Translations under genes and position numbers: made by a program
Shown here: positions 1-9,039 of the stretch, piece by piece
Numbering within the stretch: the first letter of the stretch is position 1
How the letters are laid out: every line of letters begins with the position of its first letter
Source: an uncultured Prevotellaceae bacterium
GTDB lineage: Bacteria > Bacteroidota > Bacteroidia > Bacteroidales > Bacteroidaceae
Reading direction: 5' to 3'
DNA length: 64,000 nucleotides
NCBI GenBank assembly: GCA_900318115.1
Contig: ONJJ01000009.1
Coordinates: forward strand, 1 to 64,000
Notes under the pieces: generated by a model
Databases searched by the model: none
Told to the model about the DNA's origin: nothing
Seen by the model: only the letters and a program-made list of their open reading frames with translations

Positions 1-281
1 CGCGCGTGCAGAAGGAACGCTTCTCCGACCTCATGGAGTACGAACGCGTGAAGGATCGCTACCTCCTCAAACTCGACATGCTCTCCAAGGCCAAGGAGAA
101 TATGCGCATCCTGCATCCCCTGCCGCGCGTAAACGAAATCGAGTACTCCATCGACGACGACCCGCACGCCTACTATTTCCAGCAGGCCCGCAACGGCCTC
201 TTTGCCCGTCAGGCCCTCATCTGCGATGCCCTCGGCATCACCCTCGAACAAGTGCAGAACGATAAAACCATCATCCAATGA
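1..281 (+). CDS. pyrB: Aspartate carbamoyltransferase catalytic subunit (C-terminal part)
   Basis: The C-terminal ~93 residues of the catalytic subunit of aspartate transcarbamoylase, which joins carbamoyl phosphate and aspartate to make carbamoyl aspartate, the committed step of pyrimidine synthesis. The diagnostic HPLPRVNEI motif (carbamoyl-phosphate/aspartate loop) and the family ending with YYFQQARNG are present. The reading frame is open to the left edge, so the start and the carbamoyl-phosphate-binding domain lie outside the window. Its stop overlaps the start of pyrI in an ATGA, so the two subunits are translationally coupled, as expected for a class B (PyrB/PyrI) enzyme. Confidence 0.97.
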   Translation, partial: RVQKERFSDLMEYERVKDRYLLKLDMLSKAKENMRILHPLPRVNEIEYSIDDDPHAYYFQQARNGLFARQALICDALGITLEQVQNDKTIIQ

Positions 282-733
282 AAAGAGAACAACTCATCGT
301 CAGCGCCCTGGACCACGGCACTGTCATCGACCACATACCCTGCGAGCGGCTCTTCCAGGTCATCAACCTCCTCCACCTCGACCAGATGACCAGCAAGATC
401 ACCATCGGCTACAACCTCAAGAGTCAGAAGATGGGGACCAAAAGCATCATCAAGATCGCCGACAAGTTCTTCACCGACGAGGAACTGAACCAGCTCAGCG
501 TGGTGGCGCCCAATGTCTCGCTATCCATCATCCGCGACTACGAGGTGGTGGAGAAGAAGCAGGTATGCCTGCCTGAGGAGCTGCGCGGCATCGTGCGCTG
601 CAACAACCCCAAGTGCATCACGAACAACGAACCCATGCAGACTCTCTTCCACGTCACCGACAGGCAAGCCGGCATCGTACGCTGCCACTACTGCAACCAC
701 GAACAGGACATCAAGGAGGTCACCCTCGCATAA
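278..733 (+). CDS. pyrI: Aspartate carbamoyltransferase regulatory subunit
   Basis: Regulatory chain of aspartate transcarbamoylase (151 residues, normal length). The N-terminal part matches the allosteric nucleotide-binding domain. The C-terminal part carries the structural zinc site C108-x4-C113-x22-C136-x2-C139, which docks onto PyrB. The start is the ATG inside the ATGA overlap with pyrB. From the family, it should bind CTP/ATP and tune PyrB activity; the sequence does not show which effector acts here. About 90 bases separate it from glyA, filled by an AT-rich spacer with a repeated GAAATATC motif. Confidence 0.97.
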   Translation: MKREQLIVSALDHGTVIDHIPCERLFQVINLLHLDQMTSKITIGYNLKSQKMGTKSIIKIADKFFTDEELNQLSVVAPNVSLSIIRDYEVVEKKQVCLPEELRGIVRCNNPKCITNNEPMQTLFHVTDRQAGIVRCHYCNHEQDIKEVTLA

Positions 734-754
734 ATTCCCCTGAAAACCCGAAAT

Positions 755-786
755 CCCGAAATATCGAAATATCGAAATATCGAGAC
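755..786 (+). repeat. Short tandem GAAATATC repeat upstream of glyA
   Basis: The spacer between pyrI and glyA holds three consecutive copies of an 8-nt unit (GAAATATC), preceded by similar degenerate copies (CCGAAATCCC). It is AT-rich against GC-rich surroundings and lies about 40 nt before the glyA start. No hairpin or promoter box was recognised in it. Confidence 0.7.
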
Positions 787-823
787 CCCCAAATAAATCG
801 CCAAAATCGTAAAAATCCCAAAT

Positions 824-2104
824 ATGAACCGAGACAACACAATCTTCGAGCTCATCAAACAAGAACGTGCGCGTCAGGAACGCGGCATCGAGCTCATCGC
901 ATCAGAGAACTTCGTCAGTCAGCAAGTCATGGAGGCCATGGGCTCTCCCCTCACCAACAAGTACGCTGAAGGCTACCCTGGGCATCGCTACTACGGCGGT
1001 TGCCAGGTCGTGGACCAGGTGGAGCAGCTCGCAATAGACCGCCTCTGCCAGCTCTTCGGTGCTGAGTACGCCAATGTGCAACCCCACTCCGGTGCCCAGG
1101 CCAACGCAGCCGTCTTCCTCGCCTGCCTCAACCCCGGCGACACCTTCATGGGACTGAACCTCGACCACGGCGGTCACCTCAGCCACGGCTCGCTCGTCAA
1201 CACCTCCGGCATCATCTACCGCCCCGTGGGCTACAACCTTAATAAGGAGACCGGCCGCGTGGACTACGACGAGATGGAACAACTCGCCCTGCAGCACAAG
1301 CCCAAGCTCCTCATCGGCGGCGGCTCGGCCTACAGCCGCGAGTGGGACTACAAGCGCATGCGCGAAATTGCCGACAAGGTCGGTGCCATCTTCATGGTCG
1401 ATATGGCACACCCCGCAGGTCTCATCGCTGCCGGGCTGCTGGACAACCCGCTGAAGTACGCCCACATCGTCACCTCCACCACCCACAAGACCCTGCGCGG
1501 TCCCCGTGGCGGCATCATCCTCATGGGTAAGGACTTCGAGAATCCCTGGGGCAAGAAGACCCCGAAGGGCGTCACGAAGATGATGTCCACACTGCTCAAC
1601 AGCGCCGTCTTCCCCGGCATCCAGGGCGGACCACTGGAACATGTCATCGCAGCCAAGGCCGTGGCCTTCGGCGAAGCCCTGACACCCGAGTTCCGCGAGT
1701 ACCAGACGCAGGTGAAGAAGAACGCCGCCTGCCTCGCCGCAGAACTCATGAAGCGCGGCTTCCACATCGTCAGCGGAGGCACTGACAACCACTCCATGCT
1801 CGTGGACCTGCGCACCAAGTACCCCGACCTCACCGGCAAGGTCGCCGAAAACGCCCTCGTGGCATCCGACATCACTGTCAACAAGAACATGGTGCCCTTC
1901 GACAGCCGCAGCGCCTTCCAGACATCCGGAATACGACTCGGCACACCTGCCATCACCACTCGCGGTGCCAAGGAAGACCTCATGGTCAAGATTGCCGAGC
2001 TCATCGAGCGAGTGCTCAACGATCCTGAGAACGCCGACGTCATCGCCGCCGTACGCGCAGAGGTCAATGGCATCATGAAGGACTATCCCCTCTTCGCATA
2101 CTAA
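824..2104 (+). CDS. glyA: Serine hydroxymethyltransferase
   Basis: PLP-dependent enzyme interconverting serine + tetrahydrofolate and glycine + 5,10-methylene-tetrahydrofolate; the main source of one-carbon units for purines, thymidylate and methionine. The 426 residues cover the whole family. Visible are the N-terminal ELIASENF motif, the HSGAQAN region, the D-x-AHPAG strand and the PLP-lysine motif [12 protein letters not shown] with K222 as the Schiff-base lysine. The ATG at 824 gives the usual N-terminus. It sits downstream of pyrBI; a shared nucleotide-precursor role is an inference from position only. Confidence 0.98.
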   Translation: MNRDNTIFELIKQERARQERGIELIASENFVSQQVMEAMGSPLTNKYAEGYPGHRYYGGCQVVDQVEQLAIDRLCQLFGAEYANVQPHSGAQANAAVFLACLNPGDTFMGLNLDHGGHLSHGSLVNTSGIIYRPVGYNLNKETGRVDYDEMEQLALQHKPKLLIGGGSAYSREWDYKRMREIADKVGAIFMVDMAHPAGLIAAGLLDNPLKYAHIVTSTTHKTLRGPRGGIILMGKDFENPWGKKTPKGVTKMMSTLLNSAVFPGIQGGPLEHVIAAKAVAFGEALTPEFREYQTQVKKNAACLAAELMKRGFHIVSGGTDNHSMLVDLRTKYPDLTGKVAENALVASDITVNKNMVPFDSRSAFQTSGIRLGTPAITTRGAKEDLMVKIAELIERVLNDPENADVIAAVRAEVNGIMKDYPLFAY

Positions 2105-2147
2105 TCTCAAGCGAATCCTATTAACTATCCAAAAAAAACAAACCATT

Positions 2148-3080
2148 ATGGAATACTTATCCAACGGAATCCTCGAACTGGAAGTGTCGCTGCGGGGAGC
2201 TGAGCTCAGGAGCCTGCGCCGCGTCGCTTGCCCCACAGAATACCTCTGGCAGGGCGACCCCACCTACTGGGACCGCCGCTCCCCCATTCTCTTCCCGAAC
2301 GTAGGAAAAGTGTGGCAGGACACCGTTCGCGTCGGCAACGACGCCTACACCCTCCACCAGCACGGATTCCTGCGCGATATGCTATTCCGCAAGACCGCAG
2401 ACGAAGACCGCCATCTGGCCTTCGTCTGCGATTCCGACGAAACCAGCCTCGCCTGCTATCCCTTCCCCTTCCGCGTGCAGATAGACTACCGCCTGTTGCG
2501 CAACGTCCTCACCGTGGAATGGACCGTGGAGAACACCGGCGACCAGCCCCTGCCCTTCCAGATCGGCGCTCATCCGGGGTTCAACCATTCCCGCTACGAT
2601 GCCGACGCGCCCGTTCACGGCTACCTCTCGGCCGACGCCGCCAGCCCCTGGATCAGCGCCCGCTGCGACGGCGGCTTCGTCCATCCCATCCCCGCTGACG
2701 CCGCCTCCCCCGCTCCCGCGTCCGAGGCTTTGCCCGCCAGCAACTATTCCACCTTCCCCATTGACCTCCCGCACGACGGCCTGCTCCCCCTGACCAACGA
2801 GACCTTCGCCTGCGACACCATCCTCGAGATGACAGGCCGCATGCACCGCATCACCCTTCATGATGCCGACGGAAGACCGTGGGTCACTGTGCGCCACCAA
2901 ATGCCCGTCACCGCTATCTGGTCGCCCTGCGGCGGCCGCGCTCCCTTCATCTGCATCGAACCCTGGGAAGGATGCTGCGACCCCGAAGGCTACGACGGCC
3001 AGCTCCGCGACCGCCACTACAGCCACATCCTGCCACCCCAACAGCGCTGGACCACCTCCTACGACATCATCGTGGAGTGA
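2148..3080 (+). CDS. Aldose 1-epimerase family protein (LacX-like)
   Basis: Member of the galactose-mutarotase-like superfamily, closest in pattern to the LacX branch. The 310 residues show the HGFLR motif with H72 and the GAHPGF motif with H142, the usual pair of active-site histidines, plus the late WSP motif. It probably interconverts sugar anomers in the cytoplasm, as no signal peptide is visible; the actual substrate cannot be read from sequence. Residues ~178-200 form an Ala/Pro/Ser-rich low-complexity loop. It starts 43 nt after glyA and is followed by a glycosyltransferase 34 nt later. Confidence 0.85.
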   Translation: MEYLSNGILELEVSLRGAELRSLRRVACPTEYLWQGDPTYWDRRSPILFPNVGKVWQDTVRVGNDAYTLHQHGFLRDMLFRKTADEDRHLAFVCDSDETSLACYPFPFRVQIDYRLLRNVLTVEWTVENTGDQPLPFQIGAHPGFNHSRYDADAPVHGYLSADAASPWISARCDGGFVHPIPADAASPAPASEALPASNYSTFPIDLPHDGLLPLTNETFACDTILEMTGRMHRITLHDADGRPWVTVRHQMPVTAIWSPCGGRAPFICIEPWEGCCDPEGYDGQLRDRHYSHILPPQQRWTTSYDIIVE

Positions 3081-3114
3081 ACGCCCGCCGTCCCTTCTCG
3101 TGCAACCGCAGCCC

Positions 3115-4056
3115 ATGGATCTCTCCATACTCATTCCCGTTCGCAACTATGATGCCGGCCAGCTTGTGGCAGACTTTCTCCACCTTGCCCGGCACGAGGG
3201 TGTGGAGATTGAGGTTCTCGTGGCCGACGATGCTTCGACTATTCCTCTAACATGGACGAAACAATTCGCTGGCAATGAGCGATTCAGACTCATCCGTCAC
3301 ACGAAGAATCAAGGACGTGCCCGCACGATTAACCACCTTGCCGAAGAAGCCCGCGCCCCCTGGCTGCTCATCGTCGATTGCGACGCCCAGGTGACCCCCA
3401 CCTTCTCCCTCCTCACCTACCTCCGCGCCACCACCTCCGCCCCCTCCGAGGTCACGTTTCCCACTGCTCCCTACACAGCGGAGACCTCCTCCTCTGAGGT
3501 CACGTTTCCCGCTGTCTGCGGCGGCCTACGCCATCCCGCGTCGCTCCCTAACCCTGACGTGACCTTGCGCTACCGCTACGAACGTCGCGCCGACCGCCGC
3601 AGGAGTGCGGTGCAGCGTAATCGCCACCCCTACTCCCAGCTCTCCACCTTCTCCCTCCTCATCCTTCGTTCCGTCTTCCTCGCCATCCGTTTCGACGACT
3701 CCATCACAGAATACGGCCACGAGGACACCCTCTTCGGTGCCGAGCTCCAGCGCCGCCACATCCCCCTACTCCACATCGACAATCCCCTCATCCACCTCGG
3801 CCTGGAACCCAACGCTGTCTTCCTCACAAAGACCGAGACCAGCCTGCGCATCCTCCATCGCCTGGCCCCCCAGTTGCAGACCCACAGCCACCTCCTCGTC
3901 GCCGTCCGTCGGCTATCCCGCCTACACCTCGCCGCCCCCGTACGTCTGCTCTACCGCCTCACGCGTCCGCTCCTACGCCGCAACCTCCTCGGTCGCCATC
4001 CCCTTCTCCCCCTCTTCTCCTTCTATAAACTCGGCTACTACCTCTCCCTCTCCTAA
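3115..4056 (+). CDS. Family 2 glycosyltransferase with in-frame repeat insertion
   Basis: A GT-A fold glycosyltransferase, presumably acting on a surface glycan. The chosen ATG at 3115 yields 313 residues beginning MDLSILIPVRN, the standard GT2 opening; reading further upstream in frame gives only low-complexity sequence overlapping the epimerase gene. The nucleotide-sugar region (VADDAST) and the acidic IVDCDA motif (DxD equivalent) are present, as is a later GHEDTLFG motif typical of the acceptor side. Between residues ~106 and ~140 is a Ser/Thr/Pro-rich insert containing SEVTFP twice, encoded by a 48-nt spaced direct repeat. Acceptor and donor are unknown. A strong bidirectional terminator follows. 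Confidence 0.82.
   Translation: MDLSILIPVRNYDAGQLVADFLHLARHEGVEIEVLVADDASTIPLTWTKQFAGNERFRLIRHTKNQGRARTINHLAEEARAPWLLIVDCDAQVTPTFSLLTYLRATTSAPSEVTFPTAPYTAETSSSEVTFPAVCGGLRHPASLPNPDVTLRYRYERRADRRRSAVQRNRHPYSQLSTFSLLILRSVFLAIRFDDSITEYGHEDTLFGAELQRRHIPLLHIDNPLIHLGLEPNAVFLTKTETSLRILHRLAPQLQTHSHLLVAVRRLSRLHLAAPVRLLYRLTRPLLRRNLLGRHPLLPLFSFYKLGYYLSLS
3444..3511 (+). repeat. 48-nt spaced direct repeat inside a glycosyltransferase gene
   Basis: Two ~20-nt copies of CTCNGAGGTCACGTTTCCC start at 3444 and 3492, an offset of exactly 48 nt (16 codons), so the frame is kept. The repeat produces the duplicated SEVTFP peptide in a loop of the glycosyltransferase. Confidence 0.75.
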
Positions 4057-4064
4057 ATCACATA

Positions 4065-4110
4065 AAAGTGTTCAGGCCGCCTGACAATTGTCAGACGGCC
4101 TGAACATTTT
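4065..4110. terminator. Bidirectional terminator between convergent genes
   Basis: A nearly perfect palindrome centred at 4087/4088: arms TGTTCAGGCCG and CTGACAA are each mirrored with a single mismatch. It is flanked by AAAA on the left and TTTT on the right, so it can act for the glycosyltransferase on the plus strand and for the GH2 gene (ends 4133) on the minus strand. Confidence 0.9.
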
Positions 4111-4132
4111 ATTGCGAATCGCCAAATACAGA

Positions 4133-7100
4133 CTACTTCACGATGACCTTATTTCCATTGACGATATTGATGCCGCGGCGGAGGGTTGAGAGTCGCTGAC
4201 CTTGTAGGTTGTAGATGCCGGTGGGTGCATCAGGGGTAGTGACAGCGGGTTGAAGGACACCGACGGTGGTGGGACGGATGGCGGTGAGTCCGAAGTCGAT
4301 GTACTGTCCGCCGCCGGCATTACGGCACTCGATGGCAACGACGTTGTCTGCATCCGGCGTCAGTGCTGCCAGCGCTTCGGGATTGATGGGCATCCCTTTG
4401 TAGGCGGTGAGGTAGCCTGTTTCCTGGAAGGCAACGACACCATTGAAATAGACGGTGACGTCCTCGTCATGATAGATGCGTGCCTCGAGGGAGCGAAGCT
4501 GCTCGGGAGTGAAGCCGCTGAGGTCGAGACGATGGCGCAGACGGATGGTGCCGCTGGTCCAGGCGGTGTTGGTGACGCTGTTAGGCGGGTTGCCAGCTCC
4601 AAAGCCGGAACGTCCTTCACGCCAATTGTCATCGTTGAAGTTGGGGCTGGTCCAGTTGGAGGATACGGACGTGGTGATGTATTTCCAAGTGGCTCCTTCT
4701 GTCTCTGCCGTGGGCAGGAGGTTGTACTCTTCAAAGCTGTAGGCGCGCATCAGCGTGCGGAGTTCATCGCGAGTGATGGTGACGACGGAGCCCTGACGTA
4801 GGTCAGAAGGCATCTGGAAATGGTCTTCGTTCTGAGAATACCACTTGAGTTCTGAGGGATCACCACTGGCACAGAGGCCGGGACCGGTGCCGTTGGTGTT
4901 CAACGTGGCCATGAACCATCCATCGCCACCGAGGGCAGGATAGGTCTGAGGGGCACGCACCTTATAAACGCCAGAGGCAAAGAGGCGCTGGGGCGCGCCG
5001 AACTTGCCCTTGGAGGGCTGGAGGCTCGAGCTGGTGGATACGCAGAGACTCTGGTTCTCGGTGTAGAAGAAAGCGTAGTAGGTCTGCCCCATCCGCTCGA
5101 TGTGTATATCATAGGCGGAGGTGCCGGGGTCGAAATACTGACGTGGCGAGGTGAAGCGCTGCCAATCCTTGGTGGTGGAATAGTATATGGTGCTCTTTCC
5201 ATTGGTCTCGCAGGTCCAGTAGAGATAATAGGTCTGGCTGTCTTCATCGTAAATCCACTCGGGGGCCACGGCCTTGGCTGTGGTGTTGGTATTGAGGACG
5301 ATATGTTTCTCTGCCACAGGCTGCCAATTAATGAGGTCGGTGCTGACCCAATGATAGAGACCGGGCTTGGAGTGGTCTGACAGCTCGCCCAGGAGATGGT
5401 ACTCCCGGCCAGACTCAGTGTCCACGGCACGAATGAAAGGAGCGATGACCTCCAAGTCGGCAAAGTCGCCCTGCATGATACCGCGGTTTCCGTTCAGGGG
5501 AAGCCAGGTGGCACCATCGAGGCTGTAGGCGTAGTGAGGCTGGCTGGAGGACGCGTTGGTGTAGGCCATCAGGTAGGCCTCCTCACCTTCCTGGAACTGG
5601 GGAACGGGGGTCGTGGCGGGAATCGCAGAGACCTCGAGGGAGTTGTCATCAACGTACTTGCGCAGCTTCAGTCCGCAGTCGATGAACTGACCACCGGCAG
5701 TCTGGCGGCAGTGGATGGCAAGGACGTTGTCTGAGCCGTCGAGCTTAAGGGCCTGCAGGCCTTCGGGCAGCAGCGGGAATTGTTCGTAGGAGGTATTGTA
5801 GCCGGTGACGACGCAGGCGAGCTGTCCATTGATGTAGATTTCGGCATCCTCGTCATGGAAGAGCCACAGGCGCAGGTCAGTGCGCTGCTCATCGGTAAGG
5901 CCCTGCAACTGGAAGGTACGACGAAGCCAGATGTCAGAGGTGCTCCACGTGGTGCGTCCGCCTCCGCCGAAGCCGGAATAGGCGTTCTTCCAGGAAGAGG
6001 CATCGAAGTCCGTGGCAAACCAGTCCGCAGCAGGCTGGCTGGTGGTGTACTGCCACCGCTGCTGGGAAGCATCGCCGGCCGGGACGAGAGTCTCGGCGCC
6101 CTGATAGTAGCTATGGATGGTCCGCTGGATGCCAGCACGCATAAGATCCTTCTGGGCATCGCTGACCTTCAGGAGCTTGCGGTCGTAGGTGTAAATGCCA
6201 TTACACTCCTGCTCGACGTCGGTGATCTGGGTATAGACGGACATCCAGAGTCCCTTGTCGTGCTGCAACTGCTGCAGGCGGTCGGTGTAGTTGTTGTAGA
6301 GGACGGTGTAGTAGTTGGCATCAGGTACTGTGATATAATCCATCTCGGAGCCAGACCACATATGTTCTTTATAGAAAAGATTGATGCCGCCAAACTCACC
6401 GCAGGATGCCACGCGCTCGTTGATGGGATTGGTGGCAGCACCGGGTGCCGGATAGAAATGTACGTCGATGAAGTCGCCCATCTCGATGTCGGTCCATCCG
6501 GTGACGGCGTGGACAAAGCGTCCAGGGTCATGGTTCAGTGCGATGACATTTTCAACGCCGCGGCGGGTGTGCTGCATGCCGGAGCCATCGTCCTGCCCCC
6601 AGGCTTCGTTGTAAACCACCCAGGCTCCGATGCAGGGATGGTGGCGTGTAGCCTCTATCCAGAGTCCGCACTCCCGGTAGAAGTTCTGCTGGCTCTCGGC
6701 TTTGTTGCCGATGAGCCCCGGATTACCACCGTTGATCATATCTTGCCAGACGACGAGTCCGTGGCGGTCGCACCAGTCGAACCAGAGGTCGTTCTCCACC
6801 TTAATGTGCTTTCGCACCATGTTCATACCCAAGTCCTTCATCGCCTGAAGGTCGAAGACCATGGCCTCATAGGACGGAGGTGTCAGCAACCCATCGGGCC
6901 ACCAGCCCTGATCCAGAGGGCCATAGAGGTAGATCGGTTGGTTGTTGAGCAACACGCAGGGTCGTCCATTCACCATGCCTCGGGAGAACTTGCGCATACC
7001 GAAATAGCCACGGACCTGATCGGTCTGTTGTCCCTCGTGACTCAGGGTGAGTTCGAGATCATAGAGATTGGGGTTGTCAGGTGACCAAAGCTTGGCCTCC

Positions 7101-7954
7101 GGAATATCAAGAGTGACGAAGTCCCCGGCACGGCCATCAGCCTGGGCGACGACGCGTTCTGCGTCCTTGACGACAATGTGTACGTCGGTGCCGGGCACGG
7201 AGGCGTTCACCTTGATGCTCACCGTGGGTGTGGCGGCATCGATATCCGGGATAGGTTCATAGCTGAGGATATGAGCCTCCTGCACGGGCTCCAGCCAGAC
7301 GGTTTGCCAGATGCCACTGGAAGCGGTGTACCAGATGCCATTGGGAGTGATGCTCTGCTTGCCAATGGGCTGTCCGCCCCGGTCAGAGGGATCCCAGACA
7401 GCGACCTGCACCTCCTGCTCGCCATCGGTATTCAGGGCGGCCGTGATATCGAAGGAGAAGGGGTCGCTGCCGCCATCGTGGCTGCCAACGAGCTGGCCGT
7501 TCACATAGACAGAACAACGCCAGTCCACGGCACCGAAATGCAGCAGGACGTGCTTGCCGGCATAGTCCGAGGGGAGTGTGAAGGTGCGGCGGTACATGTG
7601 GGTGGAGGTGGTGTTGTCGCGATGGTCAGAATCCATGATTCCCGAAAGGGCGGACTCTACGGGAAAGGGAACAAGGATGGCTTTGCGGAAGGACGAGGCG
7701 GAACGCTCGTAGGCGTAGTTGACACTGCCGCGCTTGAAATATCCCCAGACGCCATTGAGGTTCATCCAAGCAGGACGAACCATAGACGGGCGAGGGTACT
7801 CTGCCCAGACGTTGTCGGCCGTCAGCGCCTCACCCCAAGGGGTCATCAGGGGAGCCTTCTGCTTCTGCCAAGTGGCGGCGGCGAGGGAACAAGAAAAAGC
7901 GGTCAGGCAAACAGCCGCGAAAGCAATTCTTCGGAATAGGTGTTTCATTTTCAA
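4133..7954 (-). CDS. Secreted multidomain GH2 glycosidase with GH43-like module and duplicated jelly-roll domain
   Basis: Exported 1273-residue protein. Residues 1-26 are a signal peptide. Residues ~55-340 form the GH2 sugar-binding and Ig-like domains. The TIM barrel follows, with the GH2 signature HHPCIGAWVVYNE (E450, likely acid/base) and E520 in CGEFGG as candidate nucleophile. Residues ~630-770 are a beta-jelly-roll module, ~790-1070 a five-bladed GH43-like propeller, and ~1085-1230 a second jelly-roll clearly homologous to the first (both contain FHDED/YHDED and GGQ-x-ID). The last ~28 residues (starting GIYNLQGQR) are the tail common on Prevotella/Bacteroides exported proteins. The GH43-like part lacks the expected acids: APFI stands in place of DPFI at A838, and RAP in place of EGP near residue 1000. 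Substrate unknown; beta-galactoside, glucuronide or mannoside are all possible for GH2. It lies last in a set with a GH43 and an M64 peptidase. Confidence 0.85.
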   Translation of the reverse strand: MKMKHLFRRIAFAAVCLTAFSCSLAAATWQKQKAPLMTPWGEALTADNVWAEYPRPSMVRPAWMNLNGVWGYFKRGSVNYAYERSASSFRKAILVPFPVESALSGIMDSDHRDNTTSTHMYRRTFTLPSDYAGKHVLLHFGAVDWRCSVYVNGQLVGSHDGGSDPFSFDITAALNTDGEQEVQVAVWDPSDRGGQPIGKQSITPNGIWYTASSGIWQTVWLEPVQEAHILSYEPIPDIDAATPTVSIKVNASVPGTDVHIVVKDAERVVAQADGRAGDFVTLDIPEAKLWSPDNPNLYDLELTLSHEGQQTDQVRGYFGMRKFSRGMVNGRPCVLLNNQPIYLYGPLDQGWWPDGLLTPPSYEAMVFDLQAMKDLGMNMVRKHIKVENDLWFDWCDRHGLVVWQDMINGGNPGLIGNKAESQQNFYRECGLWIEATRHHPCIGAWVVYNEAWGQDDGSGMQHTRRGVENVIALNHDPGRFVHAVTGWTDIEMGDFIDVHFYPAPGAATNPINERVASCGEFGGINLFYKEHMWSGSEMDYITVPDANYYTVLYNNYTDRLQQLQHDKGLWMSVYTQITDVEQECNGIYTYDRKLLKVSDAQKDLMRAGIQRTIHSYYQGAETLVPAGDASQQRWQYTTSQPAADWFATDFDASSWKNAYSGFGGGGRTTWSTSDIWLRRTFQLQGLTDEQRTDLRLWLFHDEDAEIYINGQLACVVTGYNTSYEQFPLLPEGLQALKLDGSDNVLAIHCRQTAGGQFIDCGLKLRKYVDDNSLEVSAIPATTPVPQFQEGEEAYLMAYTNASSSQPHYAYSLDGATWLPLNGNRGIMQGDFADLEVIAPFIRAVDTESGREYHLLGELSDHSKPGLYHWVSTDLINWQPVAEKHIVLNTNTTAKAVAPEWIYDEDSQTYYLYWTCETNGKSTIYYSTTKDWQRFTSPRQYFDPGTSAYDIHIERMGQTYYAFFYTENQSLCVSTSSSLQPSKGKFGAPQRLFASGVYKVRAPQTYPALGGDGWFMATLNTNGTGPGLCASGDPSELKWYSQNEDHFQMPSDLRQGSVVTITRDELRTLMRAYSFEEYNLLPTAETEGATWKYITTSVSSNWTSPNFNDDNWREGRSGFGAGNPPNSVTNTAWTSGTIRLRHRLDLSGFTPEQLRSLEARIYHDEDVTVYFNGVVAFQETGYLTAYKGMPINPEALAALTPDADNVVAIECRNAGGGQYIDFGLTAIRPTTVGVLQPAVTTPDAPTGIYNLQGQRLSTLRRGINIVNGNKVIVK

Positions 7955-7990
7955 TTTGATTTTTGTGGTTATGAGAGATATTGTGTATGT

Positions 7991-9019
7991 TCAAGGTTTG
8001 AAATTTGCCAGGGTGGTGAGGCGATCGCCCTCATCGTCCATGAGGAAAAGATGCGGGTGCCGAACGGTGCGTCCGTGCACGACCTGATGACTGTGGATGG
8101 CGCACAGAAGGCGCCCTCTCCAGTCGCGGAAGAGCATGCCGTGACCATAGTTGGGAGGTGTGATGGGCTTCGGTTCCTGCACCCAAGGCCCTTCGATGGT
8201 GCCAGAGGCGCTATAGGCCACGCCCTGCGTATAGACCTTCCCTATCCAGCTGGTCCAGAGCATCCCTAAGCAACCCGTCTGCGTGCGGAAGAGGAAGGGT
8301 CCGTCTGTGACCTGGTTGGGCCCAGTGCCCTCGTCGTTGCGACTCCAAGGAGAGTCGCTGGCGCGGAAGAGTGTGCGCATGGTGCCGTAGGTTCCCGTGA
8401 GGTCATCCGTCAGGCGGATACGTTCCACGGTGCCATCGAGGTTCTGCAGCCATTCGTGGCAGAAGACCATGTAGGGGTGGCCATCAGTGTCCTCGAAGAG
8501 AGTGGCATCCAGCGTAGGCATGTGAGCCGGAAGGTACACGGGCGATGCCATGGGGCGATAGGGTCCATCGGGTTTGTCGGAGACGAGGACGTGGCAGGCA
8601 CGACGAGGTATGCGACGGCCCGCCACACTGTCGATGGTGACAGCATTGTTGGTGAATGTGGCGAAGTAATAATACTTGCCGCGATAATAATGCAGTTCGG
8701 CGGCCCATATCTGGGGATGTGGCCCCATCCAGGAAGCTGTGTCGATCTCCACCACGTGGCGAGGGCCATCCCACGTCTGAAGGTTCCGGGAGGTCCACAG
8801 CAGTCCGCCGGTACCTGTCATATAGTAGGTGTGGGTGGCGCTGTCGGCCAGGATGAAGGGGTCGCTGAGTTGGATGCTGTCAAGAGGTACGCCCTCGCGA
8901 TAATGGGGCAGGCGACGCTGCGCATAAGCCCCGCCGCCACCCGACTCGATGAAAGTAGGGGTGGCCACGGGTGCTACCATAAGTCCGAATACCAATAAGA
9001 GTTTCAATGTAGTTTTCAT
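7991..9019 (-). CDS. Secreted GH43-family glycosidase
   Basis: A 342-residue exported five-bladed beta-propeller enzyme. A signal peptide covers about residues 1-33. Family landmarks: SDPFI (D53, the base), WAAELHYYRGKYYYF, and LDATLF (D171, the pKa modulator). The third catalytic position, normally Glu in an EGP motif, reads TDGPF (D239). Family members usually remove arabinofuranose or xylose from plant or microbial glycans; the substrate here is open. The gene sits 36 nt upstream of the large GH2/GH43-like gene and 20 nt downstream of the M64 peptidase, so the three are probably cotranscribed. Confidence 0.85.
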   Translation of the reverse strand: MKTTLKLLLVFGLMVAPVATPTFIESGGGGAYAQRRLPHYREGVPLDSIQLSDPFILADSATHTYYMTGTGGLLWTSRNLQTWDGPRHVVEIDTASWMGPHPQIWAAELHYYRGKYYYFATFTNNAVTIDSVAGRRIPRRACHVLVSDKPDGPYRPMASPVYLPAHMPTLDATLFEDTDGHPYMVFCHEWLQNLDGTVERIRLTDDLTGTYGTMRTLFRASDSPWSRNDEGTGPNQVTDGPFLFRTQTGCLGMLWTSWIGKVYTQGVAYSASGTIEGPWVQEPKPITPPNYGHGMLFRDWRGRLLCAIHSHQVVHGRTVRHPHLFLMDDEGDRLTTLANFKP

Positions 9020-9039
9020 GCCCGTATGTTATTTGATGA

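Noticed and set aside
902..2263. 453-codon open frame antisense to glyA
   Set aside because: Shadow of glyA codon bias; no recognisable domain or upstream signal.
5780..7084. 434-codon open frame antisense to the GH2 gene
   Set aside because: No domain; complementary to the conserved GH2 barrel region.
7800..7954. Lipoprotein signal at C22 of the GH2 protein
   Set aside because: The residues before the Cys (TAFSC) fit a lipobox poorly; an ordinary signal peptide ending at AAA is more likely.
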